Below, one piece after another: positions 1 to 10,247 of a DNA stretch of 57,500 bases. The stretch is from Plesiomonas shigelloides (lineage in GTDB: Bacteria > Pseudomonadota > Gammaproteobacteria > Enterobacterales > CAMTGL01): positions 3,290,001 to 3,347,500 of the forward strand of contig NZ_LT575468.1 in NCBI RefSeq assembly GCF_900087055.1, read 5' to 3'. Below the pieces are notes generated by a model, which was not told the origin of the DNA, ran no database searches, and saw only the letters and a program-made list of their open reading frames with translations. The position numbers and the translations under genes are program-made. The first letter of the stretch is position 1. Every line of letters starts with the position of its first letter.

Positions 1-80
1 CCGTTCGGCATGTAGCGTACTTCAGGGTCCTGCCCCAAATTACCGATCAGGATAACTTTGTTAATGCCACCTCTGGCCAT
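1..80 (-). CDS. ssb: Single-stranded DNA-binding protein, N-terminal fragment
   Basis: The first 26 codons of Ssb are read on the minus strand from the ATG at 78-80; the rest lies outside the window. The peptide begins [20 protein letters not shown] and continues VRYMPN, matching the start of the enterobacterial Ssb OB-fold almost residue for residue. Ssb is a tetramer that coats single-stranded DNA in replication, recombination and repair. A purine-rich stretch (GGAGAGAG on the coding strand) lies just before the ATG as ribosome binding site. The gene is divergent from uvrA, the usual arrangement in enterics and vibrios, and shares a 259-bp intergenic region that contains an SOS box. Confidence 0.95.
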   Translation of the reverse strand, partial: MARGGINKVILIGNLGQDPEVRYMPN

Positions 81-240
81 AACTCTCTCCGCTTCTTGGA
101 TGTCAATGATGTGTAATTTCTGATTGTATCACGCTCCTTTCGGATCTGAGCACCTTCCCAATAAAGAAGCGCGAAATCCTGCGCAAAGCGGCGCTCGCAT
201 GCTGTCAGTGCGGTGCACCGAAATCGGTACGGGAGAATTA

Positions 241-256
241 CTGGATATCTATTCAG
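241..256. promoter_or_regulatory. LexA (SOS) operator between ssb and uvrA
   Basis: The 16-mer ctggatatctattcag has the form CTG-N10-CAG and matches the LexA consensus CTGT-N8-ACAG except for the fourth and thirteenth bases. It sits about 85 bp before the uvrA ATG, and from memory it closely resembles the E. coli uvrA operator (ctgtatattcattcag). I infer LexA repression of uvrA and possibly some effect on ssb. The rest of the 81-339 intergenic region is AT-rich and shows no further gene; the small open frame across it is not convincing. Confidence 0.8.
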
Positions 257-339
257 TTATTTTTATTTTGTGCGATACTCAGATTTTGACCGTTTTCACC
301 TTTATTACCTTCTCTTCCTTTACGACCTAAAGTGACGCT

Positions 340-3195
340 ATGGATAAGATCGAAGTCAGGGGTGCCCGCACCCACAACCTGAAAAACATCAACCTGATTA
401 TCCCGCGCGACAAGCTGATTGTGATCACCGGTTTGTCCGGCTCCGGCAAGTCATCGCTGGCGTTTGATACGCTGTACGCGGAAGGTCAGCGCCGCTATGT
501 GGAGTCACTGTCGGCTTATGCACGCCAATTTCTGTCTTTGATGGAAAAGCCGGATGTGGATCATATCGAGGGGCTGTCGCCGGCTATCTCTATCGAGCAA
601 AAGTCCACGTCACATAACCCGCGCTCTACCGTCGGGACCATTACCGAAATTCACGACTATTTGCGCTTGCTGTTTGCCCGCGTGGGTGACCCGCGTTGTC
701 CGGTGCACGATGTGCCGCTGGCGGCACAAACGGTCAGTCAGATGGTGGACAAGGTATTGAGCTTGCCAGAAGGGCAAAAGCTGATGCTGTTGGCGCCCAT
801 CATCAAAGAGCGTAAAGGTGAGCACAGTAAGACGTTACAAAATCTGGCCGCGCAGGGTTATATCCGCGCCCGTATAGATGGCGAGGTGTGTGATTTATCC
901 GATCCCCCAGCGCTAGAGCTGCAAAAAAAACACACCATTGAAGTGGTGGTAGATCGTTTCAAAGTGCGCGCAGATTTAGCGCAGCGCTTGGCCGAAAGCT
1001 TCGAAACGGCGCTCACACTCTCTGGCGGCACCGTGGTGGTAGCCGACATGGAGGATAGCAACGCACCGGAGCTGGTATTCTCCTCCAACTTTGCCTGTCC
1101 GCACTGTGGTTACAGCATGCACGAGCTGGAGCCGCGTCTGTTCTCCTTTAATAACCCCGCAGGCGCATGCCCGACCTGTGATGGTCTTGGGGTACAGCAG
1201 TATTTTGACCCCGAGCGAGTGGTGCAGCATCCGGAGCTGTCACTCGCCGGCGGTGCAATTCGCGGCTGGGATAAGCGTAACTTCTACTACTTCCAGATGC
1301 TCAAATCGCTGGCGGAATACTATAACTTCGATATTGAAGCGCCGTTCAATTCACTGCCTCCGCGAATTCAAAAGGCGGTGCTGTCCGGCTCGGGGCGAGA
1401 AAATATCGAGTTTAAGTACATTAACGATCGCGGTGATACCACGATTCGCCATCATCCCTTCGAGGGGATCTTGCACAACATGGAACGGCGCTATAAAGAG
1501 ACCGAATCCATGGCGGTGCGTGAAGAGCTGGCTAAATACATCAATAACCGCCCCTGTGCCAGCTGCCACGGGTCACGGCTGCGTGAAGAGGCACGTCATG
1601 TGTTTATCGAAGACACCACGCTGCCGGATATCGCACAGATGAGTATCGCCGAGGCGCTGACTTTCTTCCACCAGCTACAACTGGCTGGGCAAAAAGCGCA
1701 GATTGCCGAGAAAGTGTTGAAGGAAATTCGTGATCGCCTGATGTTTTTGGTGAATGTCGGCTTGAATTACCTGACACTGGCCCGCTCGGCGGAAACGCTG
1801 TCTGGCGGCGAGGCGCAGCGGATCCGTTTGGCTAGCCAAATTGGTGCAGGTTTAGTTGGCGTGATGTATGTGCTGGATGAACCGTCGATCGGCTTGCACC
1901 AACGCGATAACGAGCGCTTGCTCAATACGCTGATCCACCTGCGCGATCAGGGCAATACCGTGATTGTGGTAGAGCACGATGAAGATGCGATTCGCGCTGC
2001 CGATCATATTATCGATATCGGCCCGGGTGCTGGCGTGCATGGCGGGGAAATCGTAGCCGAAGGCACCGCCAGCGAGATTATGGCCAATCCGAATTCCGTC
2101 ACCGGGCAATATTTGTCCGGTCAGCGTGAAATTGCGGTGCCGACGGAGCGTACACCGGCTGATCCTGCCAAAGTGCTGCGTCTGATCGGGGCGCGCGGCA
2201 ATAACCTCAAAGACGTCACGCTATCGATTCCGGTCGGGTTGTTTACTTGCGTCACTGGGGTGTCAGGCTCAGGCAAGTCGACCTTGATCAACGATACCCT
2301 GTTTCGTATCGCCCATCGCGAGTTAAATGGAGCGACCGCTGAAGAGCCGGCGCCGTATCGTGAGATCCAAGGCTTAGAGCATTTCGATAAAGTAATTGAT
2401 ATCGACCAAAGCCCGATTGGTCGTACCCCACGCTCTAATCCGGCCACTTATACCGGCATTTTCACCCCGATCCGTGAGCTGTTTTCTGGCGTACCGGAAT
2501 CGCGGGCACGCGGGTATACCCCAGGGCGCTTTAGCTTTAACGTGCGCGGTGGACGCTGCGAAGCCTGTCAGGGCGATGGCATGATTAAAGTGGAGATGCA
2601 CTTCTTACCGGATGTGTATGTGCCTTGCGATCAGTGCCACGGCAAACGCTATAACCGCGAAACCTTAGAGATCAAATACAAAGGTAAGAGTATCCACGAA
2701 GTGCTGGATATGACGGTTGAAGATGCGCGCGAGTTTTTCGATGCCGTACCGGCACTGGCGCGTAAGCTGCAAACTTTGATGGATGTGGGATTGTCCTATA
2801 TTCGTTTGGGTCAATCGGCGACCACCTTGTCCGGCGGGGAAGCGCAGCGGGTGAAACTGGCGCGTGAGCTGTCTAAACGCGATACCGGTAAAACCTTGTA
2901 CATTCTGGATGAACCAACCACCGGTTTGCACTTTGCCGATATCCAGCAATTACTGACCGTGCTACATAAGCTGCGCGATCACGGTAACAGCATTGTGGTG
3001 ATTGAACACAATCTGGATGTGATTAAAACTGCTGACTGGATTGTCGATCTGGGGCCGGAAGGCGGCAGTGGCGGCGGTGAGATATTGGTCGCTGGTACGC
3101 CAGAAACCGTGGCGGAAAGTGCCGACTCGCATACCGCGCGCTTCCTCAAACCGATTTTGCAACGCGCCCTGCATAACGCTAAACAGCAGGACTAA
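340..3195 (+). CDS. uvrA: UvrABC excinuclease subunit A
   Basis: 951-residue UvrA, the damage-sensing ATPase of nucleotide excision repair that loads UvrB on distorted DNA. Two ABC-type ATPase modules are visible. The first Walker A motif, GLSGSGKS, is at residues 31-38 and the second, GVSGSGKST, at about 640. Two LSGGEAQR signatures are followed by LDEPSIGLH and LDEPTTGLH. Zinc-binding cysteine pairs are seen at CPHC (about 253) with CPTC, and at CEAC with CDQC. The length is about ten residues more than E. coli UvrA, all at the C-terminal tail. The ATG at 340 gives the canonical MDKIEVRGA start; the ribosome binding site is weak (aaagtga). An SOS box lies upstream and a bidirectional terminator downstream. 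Confidence 0.98.
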   Translation: MDKIEVRGARTHNLKNINLIIPRDKLIVITGLSGSGKSSLAFDTLYAEGQRRYVESLSAYARQFLSLMEKPDVDHIEGLSPAISIEQKSTSHNPRSTVGTITEIHDYLRLLFARVGDPRCPVHDVPLAAQTVSQMVDKVLSLPEGQKLMLLAPIIKERKGEHSKTLQNLAAQGYIRARIDGEVCDLSDPPALELQKKHTIEVVVDRFKVRADLAQRLAESFETALTLSGGTVVVADMEDSNAPELVFSSNFACPHCGYSMHELEPRLFSFNNPAGACPTCDGLGVQQYFDPERVVQHPELSLAGGAIRGWDKRNFYYFQMLKSLAEYYNFDIEAPFNSLPPRIQKAVLSGSGRENIEFKYINDRGDTTIRHHPFEGILHNMERRYKETESMAVREELAKYINNRPCASCHGSRLREEARHVFIEDTTLPDIAQMSIAEALTFFHQLQLAGQKAQIAEKVLKEIRDRLMFLVNVGLNYLTLARSAETLSGGEAQRIRLASQIGAGLVGVMYVLDEPSIGLHQRDNERLLNTLIHLRDQGNTVIVVEHDEDAIRAADHIIDIGPGAGVHGGEIVAEGTASEIMANPNSVTGQYLSGQREIAVPTERTPADPAKVLRLIGARGNNLKDVTLSIPVGLFTCVTGVSGSGKSTLINDTLFRIAHRELNGATAEEPAPYREIQGLEHFDKVIDIDQSPIGRTPRSNPATYTGIFTPIRELFSGVPESRARGYTPGRFSFNVRGGRCEACQGDGMIKVEMHFLPDVYVPCDQCHGKRYNRETLEIKYKGKSIHEVLDMTVEDAREFFDAVPALARKLQTLMDVGLSYIRLGQSATTLSGGEAQRVKLARELSKRDTGKTLYILDEPTTGLHFADIQQLLTVLHKLRDHGNSIVVIEHNLDVIKTADWIVDLGPEGGSGGGEILVAGTPETVAESADSHTARFLKPILQRALHNAKQQD

Positions 3196-3245
3196 CGGCA
3201 CCTTACCGGAATGACGAGTATTACTGGATTACCGGTAAGTGTGTC

Positions 3246-3279
3246 AAAACAGGGGCGAGTTCTGACTCGCCCCTGTTTT
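3246..3279. terminator. Bidirectional terminator between uvrA and the aminotransferase gene
   Basis: A perfect 15-bp inverted repeat (aaaacaggggcgagt at 3246-3260, tctg loop, actcgcccctgtttt at 3265-3279) has A-rich and T-rich outer ends. It therefore works as an intrinsic terminator for both convergent genes. Confidence 0.9.
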
Positions 3280-3294
3280 ACGCTGATTCAGCGC

Positions 3295-4425
3295 TTAACT
3301 GAGCACTTCTTGTAACGCCCGTAAGCACAGCGCCACGTTTTCACGCCGCGCACCGTATCCCATCAAACCGATCCGCCATGCTTTACCCGCCAGCGCACCT
3401 AGACCAGCCCCAATCTCCAAGTTGTATTCCTTCAACAACCGGCTACGTACCGCTGCATCATCCACCCCATCGGGGATATACACCGCATTAAGCTGGGGCA
3501 AACGCGCGGACTCGGCTACCACAAATTCCAACCCCAAGGCCTGTAACCCATCGCGCAGCAATTGGTGCATCTGGGCATGGCGCGCCCATGCCTGCTCTAA
3601 TCCTTCTTGATGCAATGCCAACAAAGCTTCGTGCAGAGCATACAGCGTGTTTACCGGCGCGGTATGGTGATAACTGCGCTTCGCGCCGCCTTGCCAATAC
3701 CCCAGCACCAAGGTTTGATCTAAAAACCAGCTACCGACTTTACGCTGGCGCCGCTCGATTTTTTCTACTGCCCGTGGTGAGAACGATAACGGCGAGAGAC
3801 CCGGCACGCAGGATAAACATTTCTGACTGCCGGAATACACCGCATCAATGCCCCACGCATCCACATACAGCGGCACGCCGCCCAACGAGGTCACCGCATC
3901 CACAATCGTCAAGCAATCAAACTCACGGGCAATCTGACACAAGGTTTGTGCATCAGAGCAGGCGCCCGTGGAGGTTTCGGCGTGCACAAAGGCCAGCATT
4001 TTTATCTCAGGATCGGCGGCGAGCGCCGCGCGCACTTTGTCTGGCGACACCGGCTCGCCCCAAGCGTCATCCACCAGCACCGGGATCCCGCCGACGCGCT
4101 CCACATTCTCCGCCATACGGCCACCAAACACGCCATTCCGGCAGACCAGCACTTTTTCACCCGGCTCCACCAAATTGACAAAGCAAGCTTCCATCCCTGC
4201 CGAACCGGGGGCGGACACCGCGATGGTAAATGGATTTTGTGTTTGCAGCGCGTACTGCAGCAATTGCTTGAGCTCATCCATCATGCCGATGAACAGCGGA
4301 TCCAGATGGCCCACGGTCGGACGCGAGAGCGCATTTAACACGGTAGGATAAACATCCGATGGCCCCGGCCCCATTAAAATCCGATGCGGCGGCATAAATG
4401 AACGAAAGTGCATAGCAGTGGACAT
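3295..4425 (-). CDS. Class V PLP-dependent aminotransferase, alanine/serine-glyoxylate (pyruvate) type
   Basis: 376-residue fold-type I PLP enzyme of the AGXT / serine-pyruvate aminotransferase family. Visible are the N-terminal LMGPGPSDV segment, HAETSTG (about 148-154) next to the cofactor site, the pyridine-contacting aspartate in IVDAVTS (D176) and the Schiff-base lysine in SGSQKCLS (K202). Members transfer the amino group of alanine or serine to glyoxylate or pyruvate; the exact substrate cannot be read from sequence. The ATG at 4423-4425 was chosen because AAGGAG lies eight bases before it, whereas the longer frame upstream has no ribosome binding site. It is a single gene, convergent with uvrA and divergent from lysC. 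Confidence 0.88.
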   Translation of the reverse strand: MSTAMHFRSFMPPHRILMGPGPSDVYPTVLNALSRPTVGHLDPLFIGMMDELKQLLQYALQTQNPFTIAVSAPGSAGMEACFVNLVEPGEKVLVCRNGVFGGRMAENVERVGGIPVLVDDAWGEPVSPDKVRAALAADPEIKMLAFVHAETSTGACSDAQTLCQIAREFDCLTIVDAVTSLGGVPLYVDAWGIDAVYSGSQKCLSCVPGLSPLSFSPRAVEKIERRQRKVGSWFLDQTLVLGYWQGGAKRSYHHTAPVNTLYALHEALLALHQEGLEQAWARHAQMHQLLRDGLQALGLEFVVAESARLPQLNAVYIPDGVDDAAVRSRLLKEYNLEIGAGLGALAGKAWRIGLMGYGARRENVALCLRALQEVLS

Positions 4426-4522
4426 AGAACTCTCCTTGTAGGTGTAGGGTGCAGAGTGCTGCATTTTCCAGTATCCGCAGCCACGGCAAAAATGGCAATA
4501 CACTGCTCGGAGCACAATTCCG

Positions 4523-4551
4523 TTGACAGGTTAAAAATAAACCGATATTTC
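4523..4551 (+). promoter_or_regulatory. Candidate lysC promoter
   Basis: A perfect TTGACA (4523-4528) is followed 17 bases later by a weak -10 candidate (tatttc, 4546-4551; alternatively gatatt at 4544). It lies about 40 bp before the lysine riboswitch, where the lysC promoter is expected. Moderate support only. Confidence 0.4.
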
Positions 4552-4589
4552 TGATGTCAACCTAGCTTGCCAGGTTTACGGACAACCGG

Positions 4590-4765
4590 CAGGCGGGCCA
4601 GAAGAGGTGCGTCATTCAGGCAGCTGCCGGTCAACCGGAAATTTGCGGCAGTCAGGGGAATGTACGCCGAGATAGTTCAGGGTTCCGGAGCCCTGCCTAT
4701 CGGCCGCGGAGGCTGAATCCTTCCGGCTGTCACCTTGCGAGGTGGAGCGCTTCTGGGTGCAGGAA
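4590..4765 (+). promoter_or_regulatory. Lysine riboswitch (L box) of lysC
   Basis: The leader holds the conserved lysine-aptamer blocks in order: gccagaagaggtgcgt near 4597, gaggctgaatcc near 4708 followed by tgtcacc, and gtggagcgcttctgggtg ending near 4759. The P1 helix can be written directly: ccagaag at 4598-4604 pairs with cttctgg at 4750-4756. From memory these blocks closely resemble the E. coli lysC leader. Lysine binding is expected to lower lysC expression. About 140 nt of expression platform follow before the start codon, and I see no strong U-tracted terminator there, so control of translation or RNA stability is more likely (inference). Confidence 0.93.
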
Positions 4766-4903
4766 TTACATCGGTAGGCTCGGGGCTTCCCTTGTTTTCG
4801 GACGGATTCCGTTCGCGTCTGCGACCCCCACGTTCAGCTCTTCCCGTTCTACGGGCCACGTGCCAAGACGTAAGGACTCATTTCTAGGACACGAGGAATT
4901 TTC

Positions 4904-6256
4904 ATGATGTCTCATCTGACGGTCGCCAAATTCGGCGGAACCAGTGTGGCGGACCATACCGCCATGAATCGCTGTGCCAATATCGTCCTTGACGATCCGA
5001 ACACCAAAGTGGTGGTGCTATCGGCCTCGGCCGGTGTCACCAACTTGCTGGTCGCTCTGGCCAATGGCTGCGATGCCGAGCAACGCGCCTACTATCTGGA
5101 TGAAGTGCGCCGCATCCAACTGCGTATTTTGCAAGATCTCGGCAACCCCCCCGCCATCCAAGAAAAAATTAATCGGATGCTCGACAGCATTGCCGCTCTG
5201 GCCGAAGCCGCCAGTCTTGCCACCTCGGCGGCGCTGACCGACGAGCTGGTCAGCCACGGTGAGCTGATGTCGACCCTGCTGTTTACCGAGCTGCTGCTGC
5301 AACGCGGCGAGCGTGCGGTCTGGGTGGATGTACGCAAAGTTCTGCGTACCGACAGCCATTTTGGCAAAGCCGTACCCGATCTGGTGGCGACGGCCGCCTT
5401 GTGCGAACAACATCTGCTGCCACATCTGGATGCCGGTCTGATTATCACCCAAGGCTTTATTGGTTCAGACGACAAAAAGCGCACCACCACCCTCGGTCGC
5501 GGCGGTAGCGACTACAGCGCCGCACTGCTGGCCGAAGCGATGAAAGCGGATAGCCTGATTATCTGGACCGATGTGGACGGTATCTACACCACCGATCCGC
5601 GCATTACCGCGGCCGCCAAGCGTATCGATGAGATCAGTTTCTCGGAAGCCTCTGAGATGGCGACCTTCGGCGCTAAGATCTTGCATCCGGCTACTTTGCT
5701 GCCAGCGGTACGCAGTGATATCCCCGTGTTTGTCGGCTCCAGCAAAGAGCCAAAAGCGGGCGGAACTTGGGTTACCCGTAATGCCAGCCGCAAACCGCTG
5801 TTTCGCGCGGTAGCGGTGCGCCGCGATCAAATTTTGCTGACCCTACACAGCCTAAATATGTTGCACGCCCAAGGCTTTCTAGCCGAAGTGTTCAATATTC
5901 TGGCGCGACATAAGATTTCAGTGGACTTAATCACCACCTCGGAAGTCAGCATTGCCCTGACGCTGGATAAAACCGGCTCCGCCTCATCCGGCGCCAGTTT
6001 GCTCACCGATGGCCTGCTCGAAGAGCTCAGTCAGTTATGCCGCGTGGAAGTGGAAAGCGATTTGGCACTGGTGGCCCTGATTGGCAATCAGATGAGTCAT
6101 ACCGCCGGTGCCGGTAAGCAAATCTTCGATACCTTGAGCGCCTTTAATATCCGCATGATCAGCTATGGCGCCAGCGCCCACAATCTGTGCCTGCTGACCC
6201 GAGGCGATGATGCCGATAAGGTCGTGCAAACCTTGCATCGTCATTTGCTGGAGTAA
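4904..6256 (+). CDS. lysC: Lysine-sensitive aspartate kinase III
   Basis: 450-residue monofunctional aspartokinase that phosphorylates aspartate as the first step to lysine, threonine, methionine and diaminopimelate. The kinase domain begins with KFGGTSVAD (residues 9-17), and further on has VSHGELMST, TTLGRGGSDY and IWTDVDGIYTTDPR. Two C-terminal ACT regulatory units are recognisable from the segments starting ILLTLHSLNMLH and LVALIGNQMSH. The length and the absence of a homoserine dehydrogenase domain fit LysC rather than ThrA or MetL. Two consecutive ATG codons (4904, 4907) follow the ribosome binding site gagga; either may be used. The lysine riboswitch just upstream supports the isozyme call. 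A terminator follows at 6283. Confidence 0.97.
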   Translation: MMSHLTVAKFGGTSVADHTAMNRCANIVLDDPNTKVVVLSASAGVTNLLVALANGCDAEQRAYYLDEVRRIQLRILQDLGNPPAIQEKINRMLDSIAALAEAASLATSAALTDELVSHGELMSTLLFTELLLQRGERAVWVDVRKVLRTDSHFGKAVPDLVATAALCEQHLLPHLDAGLIITQGFIGSDDKKRTTTLGRGGSDYSAALLAEAMKADSLIIWTDVDGIYTTDPRITAAAKRIDEISFSEASEMATFGAKILHPATLLPAVRSDIPVFVGSSKEPKAGGTWVTRNASRKPLFRAVAVRRDQILLTLHSLNMLHAQGFLAEVFNILARHKISVDLITTSEVSIALTLDKTGSASSGASLLTDGLLEELSQLCRVEVESDLALVALIGNQMSHTAGAGKQIFDTLSAFNIRMISYGASAHNLCLLTRGDDADKVVQTLHRHLLE

Positions 6257-6282
6257 TGACCGGCAGTCACACCGGAACTAAC

Positions 6283-6308
6283 AAGGCCACCTTATCGGTG
6301 GCCTTTTT
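6283..6308 (+). terminator. Intrinsic terminator of lysC
   Basis: aaggccacc (6283-6291), a five-base loop and ggtggcctt (6297-6305) form a nine-pair hairpin followed by a T run on the plus strand. It may also stop metH transcripts arriving from the other side. Confidence 0.85.
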
Positions 6309-6352
6309 GTCGCGACGGATGAACGACGCATTAGTACGCTAAGTATGTTAAC

Positions 6353-9300
6353 TCAAGCGTCTTGGTCATAACCCAAGTTCGGGGTTAACCAGCGTTCGGC
6401 TTCCGACAAGGTGATCCCTTTGCGCGCGGCGTAATCTTGTACCTGATCGCGCTGAATTTGTGCCACGGCAAAATATTTGCTCTGCGGGTGACTGAAATAC
6501 CATCCCGACACCGACGCCCCCGGCCACATGGCATACGACTCAGTCAGCCGCATACCGGTACGCTCCTGCGCTTGCAACAATTGCCAGATCACCGCCTTTT
6601 CACTGTGCTCGGGGCAAGCGGCATAGCCTGGCGCGGGGCGAATGCCCTGATAGTTTTCTCGGATCAGCTCTTCATTACTCAGCGCTTCATCCGGTGCATA
6701 GCCCCACAGCTCAGTTCGTACGACTTGGTGCAAATATTCGGCAAAAGCTTCCGCCAACCGATCGGCCACCGCTTTGACCATGATTTTGTTGTAGTCATCC
6801 TGCTGGGCATCGAAGGCATCGGCCAGTGCGTGCTCTTCCAAGCCGCCGGTCACCGCAAACGCGCCCAGATAATCGGCCAGCCCAGTCTCTTTCGGCGCCA
6901 CAAAATCACTCAGGCAGTAATTAGCAAACTCCTTTTTCTCGGTTTGCTGACGCAAATGGTGGCTGACCGCGACACACTGCTGACGGGTTTCATCGGCATA
7001 AATTTCAATATCGTCTCCGACACTGTTGGCCGCAAATAACCCGACAACCCCGCGCGGTTGCAATAACTGCTCGGCATGCAAGGTATCTAGCAAGGCATTG
7101 GCATCGGCAAATACCCGCTGCGCCTCTTCGCCGACCACCTCGTCTTGCAAAATCATCGGGTATTTACCGGCCAGTGACCACGTCATGAAAAACGGTGTCC
7201 AATCGATATACTCGCGCAGCACATCAATCCCAACCTCGATACTTTGCACGCCAAGCCACTGCGGCTTCGGCGGTTGGTATTCCGACCACGCTATCGCCAC
7301 CCGATTAGCACGCGCCTGCGCCAAAGTCACCGGCGGGGTACGCGGCTTTTTCCGCGCAAATTGCACTCGGAGCTGCTCATATTCACGGCGGGTGCGCGCC
7401 AGCAGAGGTTCGCGCTGCTCAGCGGACAGCAAGTTGGAGCAAACCCCGACCGTGCGTGAGGCATTTTGCACATACAAAGTCGGCCCACTGTAGTTTTGCT
7501 CAATTTTCACCGCGGTATGCGCCTTGGAGGTGGTCGCGCCGCCAATGAGTAGTGGCAGCGTAAAACCTTGCCGCTCCATCTCTTTGGCCACATGCACCAT
7601 CTCATCGAGTGACGGTGTGATCAGACCCGATAGCCCTATAATATCCACCTCTAGCTCACGGGCTGTTTTCAAGATCTTCTCGCACGGTACCATGACCCCG
7701 AGATCGATAATCTCGTAGTTATTACACTGCAACACCACCCCGACAATGTTCTTGCCAATGTCGTGCACATCGCCTTTTACCGTCGCCAGTAAGATTTTCC
7801 CCGCCGATGAGCCTTGCTGTTTGGCGGCTTGAATAAACGGCTCCAAATAAGCCACCGCTTGCTTCATCACCCGCGCCGATTTCACCACCTGCGGCAAGAA
7901 CATTTTGCCCTCGCCAAACAGATCGCCAACCACATTCATGCCGGCCATCAATGGCCCTTCGATCACCTGCAATGGCTTGTCCGCCTCCAGACGTGCCGCT
8001 TCGGTATCCTGTTCGATAAACTCGGTGATCCCTTTAACCAGCGCATACTCCAAGCGCTTACTGACCGGCCAGCTGCGCCACTCGGCCGCTTGCTTATCTT
8101 CGCTCGCGCCCTCTTTACTGCCGCGATAACGTTCGGCCAAGGCCAGCAAATTATCGGTCGCCTGCGGATGACGGTTAAGCACCACATCTTCTACCGCCTC
8201 ACGCAGTTCAGCAGGCAGATCATCATAAATCGCCAATTGGCCGGCGTTGACGATCCCCATATCCATGCCGTTTTTAATGGCGTAATACAAGAACACCGCA
8301 TGGATGGCTTCGCGCACCGGATCATTACCGCGAAACGAGAACGAAACGTTGGACACACCGCCCGAGATCAGCGCATGAGGCAAGTTCTGTTTGATATCCG
8401 CGCAGGCACCAATAAAGTCGAGCGCGTAGTTATTGTGCTCTTCGATACCGGTGGCAATCGCAAAAATATTGGGGTCAAAGATAATGTCTTCCGGTGGGAA
8501 ACCGGCTTGCTCGGTCAGCAAACGGTAAGCACGCTGGCAAATGGCAAACTTGCGCTCACGGGTATCGGCCTGTCCCACTTCATCAAAGGCCATCACCACC
8601 ACCGCGGCGCCGTAGCGGCGCACCAACCGCGCTTGGGCTAAAAAGCGCTCTTCGCCTTCTTTCATCGAGATGGAATTGACGATCCCCTTGCCCTGAATGC
8701 ATTTCAGGCCCGCTTCAATCACTTCCCACTTGGAAGAATCGATCATCACGGGGACGCGCGCGATATCGGGCTCGGCGGCAATCAGATTTAAAAAGCGCAC
8801 CATGGCCTGTTCGGCATCCAGCATCCCCTCATCCATATTGATATCGATGATCTGAGCGCCACTTTCGACCTGCTGGCGCGCCACTTCCAGCGCCGCATCA
8901 TACTTTTCTTCTTTAATCAGCTTCTTAAAACGGGCCGAACCGGTCACATTGGTGCGCTCGCCGACGTTCACGAACAAAGTCTCGGCATCAATGGTACAAG
9001 GCTCGAGACCTGACAACCGGCACGCGACCGGACGCGTGCTGATCGTACGCGGCCGTAAATCGGCAACCGCCTCAACAATCGCCGCGATGTGCGCTGGGGT
9101 TGTTCCGCAGCAGCCGCCCACTAAATTCAAAAAGCCTTGCTGTGCCCATTCCCTGATCTGCGCCGCCATCGCCTGCGGCCCTAAATCGTATTCGCCAAAG
9201 GCGTTCGGCAAACCAGCATTCGGGTGAGCTGACACGGCACATTCGGCAATTCGTGCCAACTCCGCCACATACGGACGCAGCTCATCAGGGCCCAACGCGC

Positions 9301-10045
9301 AGTTCAAACCAAACGACAGCGGGCGCACATGGCGCAGCGAGTTATAAAACGCTTCGGTGGTTTGCCCCGACAAAGTGCGGCCTGAGGCATCAGTGATGGT
9401 GCCCGAAATCATCACCGGCAACTGGATCCCGAGCGATTCGAACACACTTTCCACCGCAAACAGCGCGGCTTTGGCATTGAGGGTATCGAAAACCGTTTCA
9501 ATCAACAGCAGATCGACACCGCCATCAATCAACGCCAAGGTCGCTTCTTGGTAGGCGCTCACCAGCTGATCAAAACTGATATTACGAAAGGCCGGATCGT
9601 TCACATCCGGTGAGATTGACGCAGTACGGTTGGTCGGCCCCAATACTCCCGCCACATAACGCGGCTTATCTGGGGTTTTGGCACTCCACGCATCGGCGCA
9701 AGCGCGCGCTAAACGCGCCCCTTCACGGTTAATTTCCACCGCCAATGCCTGCATCTGGTAATCAGCCATCGCAATCGAGGTAGCATTGAAGGTGTTGGTT
9801 TCTAGAATGTCGGCCCCCGCCTCCAGATAGGCGTGGTGAATGGCGCTGATCACCTCGGGCTGAGTCAGCACCAACAGATCGTTATTGCCTTTCAGATCGC
9901 TCGGCCAATCGGCAAAGCGTTCACCGCGGTAATCCTGCTCCTGCAGCCGGTATTGCTGGATCATCGTCCCCATACCACCGTCGATGATTAAAATGCGCTC
10001 TGCCAGCTGACGGCGTAATGCCTCTGTTACCGGATGCTCAACCAT
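6353..10045 (-). CDS. metH: Cobalamin-dependent methionine synthase
   Basis: 1230-residue MetH, which moves the methyl group of methyltetrahydrofolate through cobalamin to homocysteine. The four modules are complete. The homocysteine domain has zinc ligands in GLNCALG and GGCCGTT. The pterin domain follows [13 protein letters not shown]. The B12 domain has the cobalt-coordinating GDVHDIGKN motif. The C-terminal reactivation domain contains the SAM-binding [12 protein letters not shown] segment. Length is three residues more than E. coli MetH. The ATG at 10043-10045 is preceded by AAGGGA. MetJ-type operator sequence lies about 60-75 bp upstream, so repression by methionine status is likely. 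The gene is convergent with lysC. Confidence 0.98.
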   Translation of the reverse strand: MVEHPVTEALRRQLAERILIIDGGMGTMIQQYRLQEQDYRGERFADWPSDLKGNNDLLVLTQPEVISAIHHAYLEAGADILETNTFNATSIAMADYQMQALAVEINREGARLARACADAWSAKTPDKPRYVAGVLGPTNRTASISPDVNDPAFRNISFDQLVSAYQEATLALIDGGVDLLLIETVFDTLNAKAALFAVESVFESLGIQLPVMISGTITDASGRTLSGQTTEAFYNSLRHVRPLSFGLNCALGPDELRPYVAELARIAECAVSAHPNAGLPNAFGEYDLGPQAMAAQIREWAQQGFLNLVGGCCGTTPAHIAAIVEAVADLRPRTISTRPVACRLSGLEPCTIDAETLFVNVGERTNVTGSARFKKLIKEEKYDAALEVARQQVESGAQIIDINMDEGMLDAEQAMVRFLNLIAAEPDIARVPVMIDSSKWEVIEAGLKCIQGKGIVNSISMKEGEERFLAQARLVRRYGAAVVVMAFDEVGQADTRERKFAICQRAYRLLTEQAGFPPEDIIFDPNIFAIATGIEEHNNYALDFIGACADIKQNLPHALISGGVSNVSFSFRGNDPVREAIHAVFLYYAIKNGMDMGIVNAGQLAIYDDLPAELREAVEDVVLNRHPQATDNLLALAERYRGSKEGASEDKQAAEWRSWPVSKRLEYALVKGITEFIEQDTEAARLEADKPLQVIEGPLMAGMNVVGDLFGEGKMFLPQVVKSARVMKQAVAYLEPFIQAAKQQGSSAGKILLATVKGDVHDIGKNIVGVVLQCNNYEIIDLGVMVPCEKILKTARELEVDIIGLSGLITPSLDEMVHVAKEMERQGFTLPLLIGGATTSKAHTAVKIEQNYSGPTLYVQNASRTVGVCSNLLSAEQREPLLARTRREYEQLRVQFARKKPRTPPVTLAQARANRVAIAWSEYQPPKPQWLGVQSIEVGIDVLREYIDWTPFFMTWSLAGKYPMILQDEVVGEEAQRVFADANALLDTLHAEQLLQPRGVVGLFAANSVGDDIEIYADETRQQCVAVSHHLRQQTEKKEFANYCLSDFVAPKETGLADYLGAFAVTGGLEEHALADAFDAQQDDYNKIMVKAVADRLAEAFAEYLHQVVRTELWGYAPDEALSNEELIRENYQGIRPAPGYAACPEHSEKAVIWQLLQAQERTGMRLTESYAMWPGASVSGWYFSHPQSKYFAVAQIQRDQVQDYAARKGITLSEAERWLTPNLGYDQDA

Positions 10046-10103
10046 GATTCCCTTTGCACTCCCTGCGTCTACAACCTATCCATGAGCGTTAACTATGTCA
10101 TAT

Positions 10104-10119
10104 GGAAATCTAGACGTCT
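10104..10119. promoter_or_regulatory. MetJ operator (met box pair) upstream of metH
   Basis: A perfect met box, agacgtct, is at 10112-10119, abutting an imperfect box ggaaatct (5/8) at 10104-10111. MetJ binds tandem eight-base boxes. The site is 59-74 bp before the metH ATG, in promoter position. It is bracketed by two direct copies of agcgttaac (10085-10093 and 10130-10138) of unknown role. Confidence 0.65.
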
Positions 10120-10247
10120 ATATCCGATAAGCGTTAACCACCTCTAAAATAATCGCTTACGGCTATTTAATAACGGCAGATAATCCTCTACCGTGTTGGC
10201 ACATATAAAAAGCAAAATCTTTGTAACACGCACACCCTGAGGTTGTT

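Noticed and set aside
124-330. 68-codon open frame between ssb and uvrA
   Set aside because: It has no ribosome binding site, crosses the SOS operator and promoter region, and its protein is not recognisable.
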